Of a stretch of 64,000 nucleotides of DNA, positions 1-12,046 are shown in pieces. The first letter of the stretch is position 1. Each line of letters begins with the position of its first letter. This stretch comes from Siphonodentalium dalli. Lineage: Eukaryota > Mollusca > Scaphopoda > Gadilida > Siphonodentaliidae. The position numbers and the translations under genes are program-made. The notes under the pieces were generated by a model, which had not been told where the DNA came from, did not search any database, and saw only the letters and a list, made by a program, of their open reading frames with translations. The stretch spans positions 134,619,282 to 134,683,281 of the forward strand of contig CP136062.1 of assembly GCA_032622095.1 (NCBI GenBank), in the 5' to 3' direction.

Positions 1-529
1 CACGAAATACCTATACATACTCTACAAAATCTAAGCATATAAGCAGAGCGAGTTTCAGCTGTTTTCTGTGTTTCGCACAGAAGTGAAGCAAACGCTCTTT
101 ATTCAATCCGTATAATAAACAGACTACATTTTGACACCCTTTTTGTTACCAAGTTAAACATTTCAACCTACCTCCGGGTTTAGATCCCGACAACAATCCC
201 AATTCTTGGGATAAATATTCCCTTGCCCCGACGGGCCGACCCTTCGATCTATTGAAAGATTCCAAACAAGGGTTTACTTAAAGCTACTGAAACCGATCAG
301 ACGGTCCCCATATCATAAAGTTACAACAAGAACATTTCTTCAAAATACGCTTTTGTTATCAGAATCGATTAATTACAACAAAATAATGCTAACTGCTGTC
401 AACTATAGTATACAATTTTGGCCGCATTACCACTTGATTTTAGAGTTAAGCATCTTCGTCTGCAATGTTGTCCGAGACCGTCGGTTTGATGACTCTTTTC
501 TGGGCCACAAATAATTACACAATTCAAGA

Positions 530-640
530 ATCAGATATTTAATTTTACCCCCGAAGCCAAAACAAAATAGTAACTTGGGAGCGTTAATTCGGATTATGCA
601 TCTTTAATATGACTAAATAATCCCCAACTAAAGTATTAAA
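530..640 (+). repeat. diverged dispersed repeat, copy 1
   Basis: This stretch is recognisably similar to 13155-13240. Shared blocks include CCGAAGCC, TAGTAA, TTCGGATT/ATCGGATT and CTTTAATA in the same order and orientation. The copies differ by many substitutions and small indels, which suggests an old element. No ends or target-site duplication are visible. Confidence 0.5.
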
Positions 641-1092
641 TCGAACTGAAAGTACATGTAGGACAATATTAGACCCTTGGTCTAAAACAATAAATTTTAC
701 ATGGAATATTGGTTGGACATTTTAACTATATATAACGTAATTGTATATTTGAGCTATCATAATCTATTTTCTAAGTTTAAAAATTCCAACCGATTTATTG
801 TCAACACTCGATCGGTCTATGACTTGTAGAATCCAATTGTTGAAAATGTTACCAATGTGAGTGAAAGAAAAGCAACGTCCTCTTCCAACTGCCACCTATA
901 TAGCTCGTCCTTGATGAAAGCAACTGATTACCACGGGGCTCATCTAATCTAAATACATATTTCCAACAACCCATAACGCTAAGTATAACATAGGCCAATA
1001 ACGCGAATAACAATCTATATCATAATATCTTTTTTGTTGCAGTTGGCTCACCATACATTACCAGTCGATGTGATGAATTCTACCGGTAAAAC

Positions 1093-1175
1093 AGTTTGCG
1101 ATTTCAAAACGTGTACCGGTACGGGTAGCTACCCGTACGCGTACCGGTACCCGTACCGGTTTGAAATCGCAAACT
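1093..1175. repeat. 83-bp palindromic structure with ACCGGT core
   Basis: The outer arms AGTTTGCGATTTCAAA (1093-1108) and TTTGAAATCGCAAACT (1160-1175) are perfect 16-bp inverted copies. Between them is a perfect 20-bp palindrome (1119-1138, GTACGGGTAG and its complement) flanked by repeats of GTACCGGTAC and CCGTACCGGT. The whole can fold as a hairpin or cruciform and is unusually GC-rich for its neighbourhood. It could be a small foldback element or a cluster of palindromic binding sites; nothing decides between these. Confidence 0.8.
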
Positions 1176-4100
1176 CGCTAATAGCAGACTCCATAATAAC
1201 TGGGCGGTGACTTGGCAAAAAGGTTATCATAACAACACATATTTCGATAACAACATTACCATGATGCATCGATCAGTCACTCAGTGTAATAATTGAACTA
1301 CTTGTCCGTGAACCATAGCGAACAAAGTCAAAGCATTGTATTAACATTAACAGTTTATCAGTGACTGAGTGGAATTGGATGCGTGGTCATCCATCACTTA
1401 ATTTTTATTAGTGGTGCATATTATAGTCCATGCGTATATTACGACACTATCAGTGAGTCGCAGACATTATATATATAAACGGTCAATACAATAGGCCTAC
1501 AATAGCAGACTCCGTAACGGGGCGATGACGTAAGACTTGGATGCTCTTGTGAATTATTGTGGTGTAATCCTCTTGTGTAAGTTGCTGTGTTTTGAAAGTT
1601 CAACATCAACTCATTACGCGTCAACTGCGTCTTGTCTGAACCGACTGCGCGAATACAACTCCAGTCTCCACTGCCACAATCAGTGACAATTCCGATGAAA
1701 ATATCAGTTGATTATAGCCATCGACGGGTTTTCACACAAGAACATCGTGTCCGGTTCACATAGAAACTGAAATCAGACAGTGTCAACATTATTTCAATAT
1801 TGTAGTAGTTTATAAATTAGAAGTCTCGTTTATCCCTAAAGACGAGAGCGAAAATTGACCCGAGGAATTTGATTGTCGATGAGTCTGAATTTAGAGTGTA
1901 CACAGCTAATTACTGGGCGACATGCAGAATAACGCAGCTGAAATGCATTTTACACTGCATGAATACAACCATAACTTGCCACAAATAATATAATAGGTAA
2001 ATAACTGCTGAGTATATTCTTGAGGTTATATCCATTGTTTCGCTTACCTGCATGGTCATATAGATACAGGAACACTCGCTGCATGGCTGGATTTGATTGG
2101 TCAACGATTCTCTACCAAAGCGGGAATCTCTAGCAGATTGATTACATCGTGATGTAAAATTACAACTTTTTGATGCAAAGATATATTACGTAGCATCCTT
2201 CAACAAATTGTAAGAATACGCTATTTTTCACATGCAGTGAGGTGTTTATATAGTCTTTTCTGAGTAAAACAGCTAATTAATTGAAGGGAAAAAAAAGAAT
2301 CGGGGTGTAAATTTGAATGGTGTTGGACCATAACAATGTTATAGGAAGTTGAAATTTTCATGTTCATGCAGATCTCAAAATGTTCTCATATAGGGCCCAA
2401 CGCAGTTGGTTCTGTTTTCCCCTCCGGCGAGTGTCCATAAGACTACTGATCCATTTTCATAATACGCTACCGTCGAGGACTTTGAGGGAACATTTGAGAA
2501 AGAAAAAATCAAATCCCACCCAAGGGGGGGGGGGGGCGTGCAAATGGCTAATGACGTTCCGTAAAATTGTGAGTTGGTATCACTATCGTATAAGGGGGGT
2601 GCTGTTGGAAGTTCAAAGATGGACACCCCTCCAACGGAGACCATCTTTAGCCAGGTTCCTGATTGTGGGGCGATACAAGGTTGGAATATATACCAACTAT
2701 AAATCAACCCATGCATGGAACAATTTATAGAATAATTAAATTGTATTGCAATCGTCCCTCATGCAGATTTTATAGAACATATATCCATTATTGTACGGCA
2801 TGGCCTTCCTCATTTCCAAAACGCGTGACAGTAATTATTTTGACATCTTGGCGAACAACATTCAAAACACGTAGCATTTTCTATTTTCTATCTGCGCAGG
2901 ATATGGTGCTGTTTAACCCGTTCTATACTAAATATTCATTGATGAGTAGTTATCCCTTAGGAAATGTTCAGATAATATGTACCGTTTACACAAGCTGCGC
3001 TGTCCGCCGATTATCAACCAAAGTAGGTCACACTTTACCCAGCAAAAGTTAACGTAGACCGTTTACACACCAATTGACGAGAAGTTCCATTAAGATATGT
3101 TCAGATAAGTTGAACTCATCATCTGAACATTTCCCACCATGCAATTAAAAGGAACCCTTCTGCACTTGTGTTATCTTTTCGTTAGTACGTCGTCTACTTG
3201 CATGTCTCGAACACACCGCCATATACGATCAATGGACTATTCAATGTATTCTTTCGTAACGAAATTGGAGAATCCATTTAGCAAAGCAAGGGTTAAGATG
3301 TGCAAACAGTTGGCATTTGGATGCCGTCACCCAGCGAGCCTTTTTCTTGATACGTGATATAATCGATCGTATTCACAGACTCGCGCGTCAACTTGAACTG
3401 CGCCGACCATACGTGTGACAGCGATGACAGCGTTCATACCATTACCTGTCAAGATACGGGGTTGGAGATAATCATGTCATGTTATTCTATAAAGTCGTGA
3501 ACTTCAGCCTTAATTAACACTCCCTTGATCATACCCGTGTGGATATCATTATGGGTGTCACTTCCGGGCCCGGGCGAACATGGTGCTAGTTTTGTCGCAA
3601 CATATCTCCTAGCAGGTCGTGACATAGGTCGTCTAGGTTCGGTTTCAAATTCACACGCAACAACGTCATTCTCAACGAGTGGGCCATTTCCGCTTCGCTA
3701 GGAAATAACCTCTTCCATAAAAAGACGGCATATGTCTGCCGGACTATTTCAATCACGTGATGGATAATGTGCGTACTATCGGGAAATATCTCTATTGACT
3801 AGGAGACTCGTCTGTAAAAATTGATCTCTAATTATTGCTATGTATTATCCATGGTCAAGTTTGGTACTACCCAGTGGAAAAGCAGACATTAATCCTAAAA
3901 TGTACACGTCCCTAGATCTGTGTTCTGTGATTCAGTTTTCATTTTTTATAGAACGATGCATGCGGCTTTCCCAAGACGACGAACAAATCGTTTCCAAACA
4001 TGGAGTGCATGTCTGGCGTAGTAAACGTAGTATTTAGTGGTAATTATAAAAAACAACAAAATGCGAAAGAATAATCCGTAATAAATATCGTTGACTGATA

Positions 4101-5917
4101 AAAACTTGAAGATGAAGTCTACTTAATTGCGATGAGTATAATGCATAACGAATGTGTCGCCTGCATTATGCATTCAGCTATAACATTATGTTGTGTTTCG
4201 CTATCGTGGGATTATAAGCCTTGTAACTGGTTCGCGATTTTCAAGATGGCCGATGGTTCCATATGGTCCGATTCCTAGAATTTTACCCAACCCACATGTA
4301 AAAGGTCAAAGTTAAGAAGGAGCATCCATTTGTAAACATTCGACAGCTGAGTGCGAGCATTTTTTTATCAGCATTTTATGGCTTAATTTCTGTTATTCTG
4401 AATGCAACTACGGGTTTAAGAATTGTTTTGTGGCCATGTCATCTACAGAGTTAGGATCTGGTGACGATGCGGACATTCAGACGTTTAAGCGATGGACGCC
4501 CTCTTTTGTCAACGAACGTCCCATAATTTACTGATAAATAGCGAGTATTTGCGATAAAAAAAAAAACGCAAAAACATATACGTGATACACTCACTCAATC
4601 CATCTACTGCGTGAAACCTGCGTATTGTATGTATCCAGGGTGATCGTTTAATTAGTTTTATGAAGTTGTCGCACCTGCGATTCGGTAACGAACTGTTCCC
4701 ATTTTATTTTGGGAATTCCCGGACTGGAGCCATATGCTAAAAAATAGATGCTACTTCATAACTTTGACCTCCGGAGACCAAATGGCGGATTCACCGCGAG
4801 TTAGTGATCTCACTTATTGTCATAATATCATTGACCTCTATATATATGACATATATCGGCTTTTCAAAGAGAGTGGGTACGGTACTGTCATACAGTGAAC
4901 ACATTCTACTCCGCACACATATATGACCAACAAGTCAAGGTGATAGACTTGTTACCAGGGCCGTGTATTGTATTGTAGCGTTGCACGAATATGGTGTCTA
5001 TTTTTGGAAGAGGTTATTTCATAGCGAAGCGGAAATGGCTGAGTCGTTTAGAATCACCACAACGTATTATACACCAAGAGTCGATTGTGTACATAATCAT
5101 TAACAATTTTAAATTATGGCGTCGATGTATACTTTGAAGTGAGAAAATTGCTTCAAATCAAATCATTAACATGCACTCCACGGTTGGTGATTATCGGCAT
5201 ACGATAGGGGAACACTCCGACGTTCGTACTCAGATTTCACCAATTTTCGTACCTTGCTTGCCTGTACCAAGTTTCACGGGAAAATGACCAATTTGATTCT
5301 ATTTGTCGTTATATATATTTATTACTCCATTTGTTATTCCTTTTCATAAAAATAAAATAAAACAAGCCGAAAATTATATGTTTAAAATGTCTTAAGCATG
5401 ATATTGTCGATAAGTTGTTATCAGAGTACGTTATACTTGAAATAGTTACGTTACGCACACGGTATTAGCAAATGTGACTCTTTCACATTGGTCGGTATAC
5501 ACAATATTTTTTTTTCGGACCGTGTTTTCGTAAACAAAGCCATGTGAATATCGACCAATCAGAAAGAGGGCATTATTTTGCCACGATTAATGGTGAATCG
5601 GCCCACTGCATGTTTATGCTTAGATTAGAAAGATTTCTAACACTTGAACGTATAAAACAGGTTTATATCGGCATTCTACAGCACTTTACATGGTAAGGAG
5701 GGTTTCTATAACTTTTGGAAGTAGCAATATACGCGACAATACCGTTTATCCGACCAAAATCGGTGCAGTGAGTCAGAAAATCGGCGCTATTCCGTACCGA
5801 ATTAATGCCCCCCCCCCTAGGCATATATATATGAGGTATATATTTCAATATGTTGTTGCTACAAGTTCCCCGTGGGTATAGGCTATAGACTGTAGGTCTA
5901 TGTGTATTTATATTTAA

Positions 5918-6370
5918 AGGTACAAAACATTCGAGAGCATCCTCCTAAACAGATTTCTAGGTGATAAGTGTCTTGATGATTTCCCTAACGCACTTCAACA
6001 CGGATTTCAGAAAAACGTTAGCTGTGTGATGACATCATTTATTCTGCAGGAGTCAATAAGCTACGCCGCTGACATGAACTCTCGTGCATATGTGTGCTTT
6101 CTTGATAGTCAGAAAGCTTTTGACCGAGTCTGGCATCAAGGCCTCTTGGTGAAACTCAATGAACTCGGCTTTAAAGGCAAAATTCTACGCATTGTCTCCA
6201 ACATGCACTATAACTGCACGAGTCGAGTGATGTATAATGGCACATTATCAAAACCAGTGGATATTCTGCAAGGAACAAGACAAGGGGCAGTGACTTCCCC
6301 TTTTTTCTACCTTGTATTTATCAACGACTTGCTAGCGCGTCTCAGTTCAACGAACGAAGGATCTCAATCC
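5918..6370 (+). pseudogene. non-LTR (LINE) reverse transcriptase fragment
   Basis: The open frame runs from the codon after a stop at 5915-5917 to about 6360 and reads as the first half of a LINE reverse-transcriptase palm domain. Motif A is LDSQKAFDRVWH at 6101-6136, carrying the first catalytic Asp in the usual xAFDxVxH context. The motif B region, QGTRQGAVTSPF, starts at 6269 and is followed by FINDLL. The motif C double-Asp block should follow but is absent: sequence after about 6370 belongs to an unrelated tandem repeat. Endonuclease and N-terminal regions are missing upstream. It is therefore a relic truncated at both ends and cannot be active. The frame has no internal stop, so decay is moderate. 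The clade (CR1-, Jockey- or RTE-like) cannot be settled by eye. Confidence 0.85.
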
Positions 6371-8060
6371 GATCAGAGGGTCCCCATATCATCAAGATAT
6401 ATATATAATCATCCCCATAATATGAGGAATATAATGGTGTGGTTTAACTATGTCAAAAGTCGCACCGTTCGCGTCAGTGATAACTGGAAGGGGAGAGGGG
6501 CACCAAAATTTATCAAAATAATTTTAGCGCCAAATTCCACCAAAGTGATGCACATTCTTCTGAGATCTTCTCCACGATACAAGGAATCTTATTGTGTGAT
6601 TTAAAGACGCCAAATTTGTGTCGTTGGGATGAGAGATTTGGGGGCGGGCGGTGGGGGTACTAACTCTGATAAGAATTGGTTTAGTCGCCGATTGCCACGA
6701 AACTTATAAAATTCATCCCCATGGTATGAGGTGTCTAATGGCGTGGCTTAAAGCTGTCAACAGTGGCGTCATTCGAGTCAGGGGTGCACTGAAAGGGAGA
6801 GGGGCACCAAAATTGATACACAATATTTTTAGCGCCAATGTCCACCAAATTGATGCACATTCTCATGATATGAGGAATCTAATCGTGTGATTTTAAAGAC
6901 GTCATATTGGTGCTGCTTTGGTGAGAGATGTGGGTGGGGTTAAATTTTATAAAAATTTGTTTAGTCGCGGATTAGCACCAAACTTACAAATAATAATCTC
7001 CATGATATCAGGAGTCTAATTGTGTGGTTTAAAGATGTCAAACGTGGGGCCATTCGAGACAGGGGTGCCTAGAGGGTGAGAGGGACACAAACATTGATAA
7101 ACAATAGCCTATGTTTAGCGGCGATTTCCACCTGATTGATACATATTCTTCTACGTGATACGAATAATCTAATCGTGTGGTTTAAATGCGCCAAATTGGT
7201 GCCTTTTGGGTGAGAGATATGCGATGGTGGCCCTAAATTTGTATACTCGCCAATTTTCATAAATTTTATATATATTCATCTCTATAATGAGTCTAAGTGT
7301 GTGGTTTAACTATGTCAAAAGTGGCGCCGCTTGAATCCGAAATAGGGATGGGAGGGTCACCAAAAACTTATAAAAATATGTTTAGTGCCAATTACCATCA
7401 AACTCATACACGTTCTTCTCAAATGATGCAATGAATCAAATATTTGCGAATATCTGTCTGTGTTCTATATATAACTTTAAGGGTACAATCGAGATGGCAC
7501 CAAGGCGGTCTAACAGGGGTAACTTTTACGAGTAAGATAATGGTGCGGGTTAAAATTTTCTAAAGTGACGTTGTGTCAGGGGAGGTGTTATTTTTAGCAC
7601 AGATTTCGATCAAATTTATATATTATTCTTTTCCGTGATACGAGGAATGAAAACGTGTGATTTAAAGACGCGAAATTGGTGCCGTTTGGGTGAGAGATGG
7701 GGGTAATAACTATGATAAGAATTTGTTTAGTTGCCGATTACCACCAAACTTATATATAATCATCTATATAATGCATGCATGAGTCTAATAGACGTGGTTT
7801 AAATATGACAAAAATTGGCGCGGTTCAAGTCATGCATGAGGGGACTTGCACCAAAGTTGATACAAATATATTTAGCACTGATTCCACCAAATTCATGCAC
7901 GTTCTTCTCTAATGATATGATGAATTAAATCACATTTGGGGTCGTTTGGGTCATGGATGCCGAGAGGAGATTCACTAACATTTATAAGATTGTTCAATTC
8001 GCCAATATCCAACTAAGTTATATATAGTCATCTCCCAGGCCACCTCCATGTCATTCTAAG
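6371..8060. repeat. diverged dimeric tandem repeat (~150-bp monomers, ~300-bp dimers)
   Basis: A motif like GGAATCTAATCGTGTGGTTTAA recurs about every 140-155 bp (near 6433, 6590, 6738, 6883, 7020, 7172, 7295, 7645, 7780). Two monomer types alternate. Type A has TTTAGTCGC..ATTACCACCAAACTTAT..ATCATC; type B has TTTAGCGCC..TTCCACCAAATTGATGCACATTCT. They share a common core, so the structure is a dimer amplified after monomer divergence. Some copies carry deletions. Short open frames here (for example up to 6604 and 6890) are repeat artefacts. A fragment at 6371-6400 resembles 295-325. Confidence 0.75.
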
Positions 8061-8061
8061 G

Positions 8062-8840
8062 AGTTTTTAGCATTCCAATTTCACAATCTCGACAAATGGT
8101 GACCGAATTAAGTCACTTGAACAATTATATCTTCTCAATTGTCATATTTATATGGGGATGGAAATCAGGGCATTCCTATAATGATCTAGCAACACAGATA
8201 CATAGAAGAAAGCATTAAAAGTATATTTATATCAATCAATTTAAGAGATACATATATTCATTCAAACTGAGGGATCTTGGATCGTCAGAGGATTGCATAT
8301 TAGAATGGCTCATGTATATATTATAACACGATTGAGTCTGTCCCATTCAATATAGTTTCCACAAAAAAAGTTACAATTGCCAAGAGATATGGAAATGTAG
8401 AGCAGGCCTGTTCAAAAATAGTGGTCACAGTGTGCAGTCAAATATGGTTACTAATAAAGGAAAACGCAGTCCGTAGCACATGACTTTCAGGATCATCCAA
8501 TATTGACATCTGACAAGGGTATATCTGCCCGATACAGAGGATTTCTTTCATTTTTTAGAACAGACTCATCGCCTAACATAAACAACTCAAAATCTCGCTG
8601 TGTCGGGCACATGTAGCTGCTATACAATGTACATGCATAACATCAATTCTTTTAAACTGAAAATGATTAGCCAGTATATAGCACCAGAACAGAGGAGCGC
8701 CTGGACATATCTTTAAAACATCCGAATCTTCATGAAGATATGATAAACCAGATTGATTGATTGGTACATCTCTATGTAAAACACAATTGTCGTCTTTAAT
8801 TTTTTCGAACTAATGTGTTTATGATGTTCATGTTTCATGC
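8062..8840. other. gene-free spacer
   Basis: No gene, RNA or clear repeat is seen. The sequence is AT-rich and low in coding signal, and ends at the outer boundary of the large inverted repeat. Confidence 0.5.
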
Positions 8841-9575
8841 TCACACTCAGTAATCGAATTTCCAAAGATCGGAGATAATTCCGGTTCCCGGTGGAAACGC
8901 GTCCGGTTCCCGGTGGAGATTTCGTTTTTTTATATACCAAGCAGACGAAATGTCATACTCAAGAAGGTAAGTAGCATTATTTCTTAGCTCCGACCAATTT
9001 ATTCTAGTAAAACGAATGTCATAGAAATCATTCGTCAAATTCCCATCGGAATCTGAAGTTTGAAATCATATGAACATAACGATACAAAATCGCAATCGCC
9101 GATGTTCCTATTGCTTTATGTGTCAACCGTCGCCTATTTTCGGTCTGTATTTGTATCTCTCGCAACAATAAGGATGTCAAACCGGTCCCGTGGTGACTTC
9201 CACCACTTTGAGCTATAATAAATGCAACCACATTGCTCTCAAAACAAACAAAAAGCATATTTGTCACTTTTCAAAATTCATTTTTGATGAAAAAATTGGC
9301 AACGCATTTATCGGGAAATGACAACTCCATCAATCGGATCGACAATATGACAGTTCTCAGATACGTATCCATTTATCCATCGATCGTGCCCTCAGACTTG
9401 CGCAACTTGGTGAATATGTGTTATTACTATTGTGTGTCCACACACTATCATGTTTTGAGGCGATCTTTTGTTTCTGATAAGTATTGCGTCGAATCATAGA
9501 TGACGAGACGCAATGCCCGTTAGAAACAGAAGTAAACCTTATAATGGTAGTTAATACATTATCGTGAATGGACAT
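8841..9575 (+). repeat. left arm of large inverted repeat (~735 bp)
   Basis: This arm is the reverse complement of 12047-12788 with only scattered mismatches and small indels. The outer end reads TCACACTCAGTAATCGAA and includes two direct copies of TCCGGTTCCCGGTGGA (about 8880-8915). Identity stops abruptly at 8841 on the outside and about 9575 on the inside. Immediately outside is TGC, and TGC also follows the right arm, compatible with a 3-bp target-site duplication. The pair could be the long terminal inverted repeats of a DNA transposon or a segmental inverted duplication. Open frames shared by the arms are consequences of the duplication. Confidence 0.85.
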
Positions 9576-9685
9576 ATTTTGGTCTGGTTTATTAAGACGA
9601 GTTTGGAACGATAAAAAATCATTTGTTTGTGAATTGATATCATTTTTATGTTATTTCTTCTTCTGTTTCAGTGCTCGTAAATAGA

Positions 9686-9831
9686 GGATCTCACATGAGT
9701 TACTATTTTATACGGAATTTAACAACCGAGTTCACTAAATTCGATTTGAGCCGAGGTTTACCGAGGCTCAAATAGAATTTAGAGGACGATGTTGATAAAT
9801 TACGTATAAAATAGGACGAGTGTGAGATACC
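9686..9831. repeat. 146-bp foldback (MITE-like) hairpin
   Basis: Outer arms GGATCTCACATGAG..TATTTTATACGGAATTTA and TAAATTACGTATAAAATA..GAGTGTGAGATACC are imperfect inverted copies. The centre (about 9735-9785) is a second stem, TAAATTCGATTTGAGCC against GGCTCAAATAGAATTTA around the loop GAGGTTTACCGA. Nearly the whole segment can pair with itself, as in foldback or MITE elements. No clear target-site duplication is seen. Confidence 0.7.
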
Positions 9832-9991
9832 TTTTATCACATGATCAAATAAACCCGAAGCAACGCGCAATATTCATCGAAAACAACAATCATAAACTAC
9901 AGCGATCGCAAGTTATTTGAAGAACGCCGTGACGTCATCGCACGCGCTGATATTAAACGTGTCTATTACCGATAATTATGAAACTGCTTTT

Positions 9992-10288
9992 ATGGCCAAA
10001 TTATGTGATAAAAGGAAGTATTCCTTTGCCGTGCCTGGTTGGTATAAAACAAAAAAGAGTCGACCGACAATCCCGAGGACAGCACACGCACCGGAAACGT
10101 CGCCGGCGACTGTGGCAACCTCTGATCTTCTGGAAACTCCACAGTGTAGTGAACATCAACCGACTGTTACATCCCACGCTCCCACAAAGCCAAAAGTACA
10201 ACATAACAAAACCAGGAAGAGGAGTGTTACCAGTTCGACAACACCACAGGACCGACGAATAATACGAATCTTTTCAGTTTCTAAATGA
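9992..10288 (+). CDS. hypothetical small ORF inside the inverted-repeat segment
   Basis: From the ATG at 9992 a 98-codon frame reaches a TGA at 10286-10288. The product would be basic and rich in Thr, Pro and Ser (for example TAHAPETSPATVATSD), with a lysine/arginine-rich stretch NKTRKRS near the end. The frame is also open upstream of the ATG, back to about 9900. No domain is recognised, and an overlapping frame is open too, so chance is a serious alternative. Its position between the two long inverted-repeat arms makes it worth listing as a possible exon or decayed element-encoded protein. Confidence 0.2.
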   Translation: MAKLCDKRKYSFAVPGWYKTKKSRPTIPRTAHAPETSPATVATSDLLETPQCSEHQPTVTSHAPTKPKVQHNKTRKRSVTSSTTPQDRRIIRIFSVSK

Positions 10289-10458
10289 TTGACACGCTTA
10301 TGTTCTGTTATGTTACAAAACACAATATACGAGTATATCAAATTGATGTATTATGAGTTGGCGTATCGGTCAAGTCCCTTCACCCCCGTTCTGTGGGATA
10401 CCGGGGTCCTGGAGAATACACCTGCAACCGGGACAAGTTGGGTGATTACATAATGAAC

Positions 10459-10798
10459 AGGTTGCGATTTTGAAACCTGAAACTTGTAACGTGTGTTGAT
10501 GTATGAATCAAATGCGGTCACATGACGACATCTGTGATTATTGAAACAAATAAATCATAACCGATGGCAGTTAATGCATTGTGCAATGCATCATTCTGGT
10601 GTTAAATAAAAAAAAGATTCACATATCACATGCTAATACAACTTTGGTACAACAGTGCTAGTTTGGTAGGATTTAGTTATTGCATGTATATTTATGATTG
10701 AGAGATAATTGTATGCTCTATTCGTCGGAGAACTCCATCCATACAAAGCTACCTCGCAGTCAGGATTACACCCGTTACAAGTTCACAAATCGCAACCT
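10459..10798. repeat. inverted pair of ~33-bp sequences
   Basis: AGGTTGCGATTT..AACTTGTAACG (10459-10495) recurs in inverted orientation as CGTTACAAGTT..AAATCGCAACCT (10769-10798). The left copy has a short extra block (TGAAACCTG) in the middle. The pair brackets about 270 bp without coding signal and could be the ends of a small non-autonomous element. Confidence 0.5.
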
Positions 10799-11041
10799 CT
10801 TCAATTTGTTTTTAAAATCGTCGGGTTTCGAATAAAAAACTGTCCTTACAACAGGACATGCATTGTCAAAAATAATGACTAGCTTCCCACTGTGACCCTC
10901 TCCCTCTGACCATGCATGGAAGTAATAACTGACTTGTACTACAATAAAAATAAATCTTCCTCTTGAGACAAAAACAACTTAACAAAAAGTATGTTTCTGA
11001 CATAAAATAAAAAAATATACATGCATATATACATATAATAA

Positions 11042-11783
11042 TTATAGTTTATGTTTTCGGGTCTCGTGGGTCTTTAATCCACCTCGATGGGAATAGCTCT
11101 TTCCACAGCGGTCACAAACATACTTCCTGGGGGAAGTGTGGACGTGCCTGTGTTCTTTCGTATACTTTTGTGACTTAAACAATTTGCCACAGATATCACA
11201 CGGCACATCTGGTAAATTTCCGCGAGTAGTTTTGTGGAAGGCGAAGTTTGATTCTGATGCGAATGTAGAGCCACACTTGCATTTATGGGGCCTCACACCC
11301 ATGTGGGCATTCACGTGATCCGAGAATTTATGCACATAATTGAACCCTTTGCTGCAGACATCGCACTTAAACTTGAATGTGCCCGAATGTTCATTAATAT
11401 GCTCCCTAAGTCCCGCCTTAGTTTTATACTCTTTGCTACAATCCGGCTCATCGCATTTATGGCTTTTCCCCGCGTGTTCAGCGTCATTGTGTTGCTTTAG
11501 GTCGAAGGCATCGTGGAACCTGCGTGTGCAGCAGCTGCAACTTAACATTTTAGTTCTATCGTGTGTCATTTGATGGCGTTTTAAGGCCCATTTCCTTGAT
11601 AGTTTTATTTTGCATTCAGTACATTCGTAATGGACCCCGCCTGGTGTCAGAGCGATGGCGTCACCCGTCTCATCACTAACATTATCACTAGTATCTTCTA
11701 CTGGGCCGTCGTCTCTGGGCGTGGGACCACTATCTTCTTGTTCCGAATCTTCCATTGGCTCACAGCCCAGTTCTTCCAAATCA
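11042..11783 (-). CDS. terminal exon of a C2H2 zinc-finger protein
   Basis: The exon encodes an acidic leader (Glu/Asp/Ser/Thr-rich, about 40 residues) followed by a run of C2H2 zinc fingers to the stop codon, as in sequence-specific nuclear DNA-binding regulators. Numbering from the in-frame ATG at 11755 (237 residues), fingers lie at C45/C48/H61/H65, C73/C76/H89/H94, C101/C106/H119/H123, C131/C134/H147/H151, C186/C189/H202/H206 and C214/C217/H230/H235. A degenerate finger at C159/C161/H174 lacks the second His. Linkers are not the conserved TGEKP type. The frame is open upstream of the ATG to a pyrimidine-rich splice acceptor ending TTGTCAG at 11784, so I read this as a last exon starting at 11783, with earlier exons unseen. 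Starting at the internal ATG is the alternative. It lies between the two arms of the long inverted repeat. No poly(A) signal is obvious. Confidence 0.88.
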
Positions 11784-11813
11784 CTGACAATAGAAATAAC
11801 AGAAGTTATAGAA
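11784..11813 (-). promoter_or_regulatory. predicted 3' splice site of the zinc-finger exon
   Basis: On the minus strand a T-rich tract (TTCTGTTATTTCTATTG) ends in CAG at 11786-11784, directly before the open zinc-finger frame. It matches the animal acceptor consensus well and explains why the frame stays open upstream of the first ATG. Confidence 0.6.
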
Positions 11814-12046
11814 CACCGAGAGAAATCGGGATGAGGCTAGCTGCAGTCGTGGTGAACCTGATCCCGAATAAATCAAGATAAAATCTTACATTTACATATA
11901 GAGTCGGACCCTCCCCCAACTATTTCCTTGATAAGATTACATCACATGGAACCAAACTGACAAACTGGTAAATATTTGCGCCAACAATTGTGTTTGCAAT
12001 TCTGAATTTCAATCATGATTTGTAAGATAAATTTGTTATTTACCAC

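Larger units (their letters stand above)
131..5917. other. gene-free stretch
   Basis: I see no convincing gene here. Open frames are short, use AT-rich codons and lack recognisable domains. Visible features are a palindrome at 1093-1175, a short direct repeat (ATAGCAGACTCC at 1181 and again at 1502), a run of 13 G at 2524-2536, and a degraded dispersed repeat around 530-640. Bases 60-125, just before and into this stretch, hold a reverse-oriented copy of the AATAAAGAGCG-type motif that recurs through the window. Confidence 0.6.

Noticed and set aside
2375-2730. Open frames of 113 and 116 codons on opposite strands
   Set aside because: They overlap each other, run through a poly-G tract and show no recognisable domain.
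6400-6890. Continuation of the LINE frame to 6604 and a 79-codon frame at 6651
   Set aside because: After about 6370 the sequence is the dimeric tandem repeat; the coding resemblance stops.
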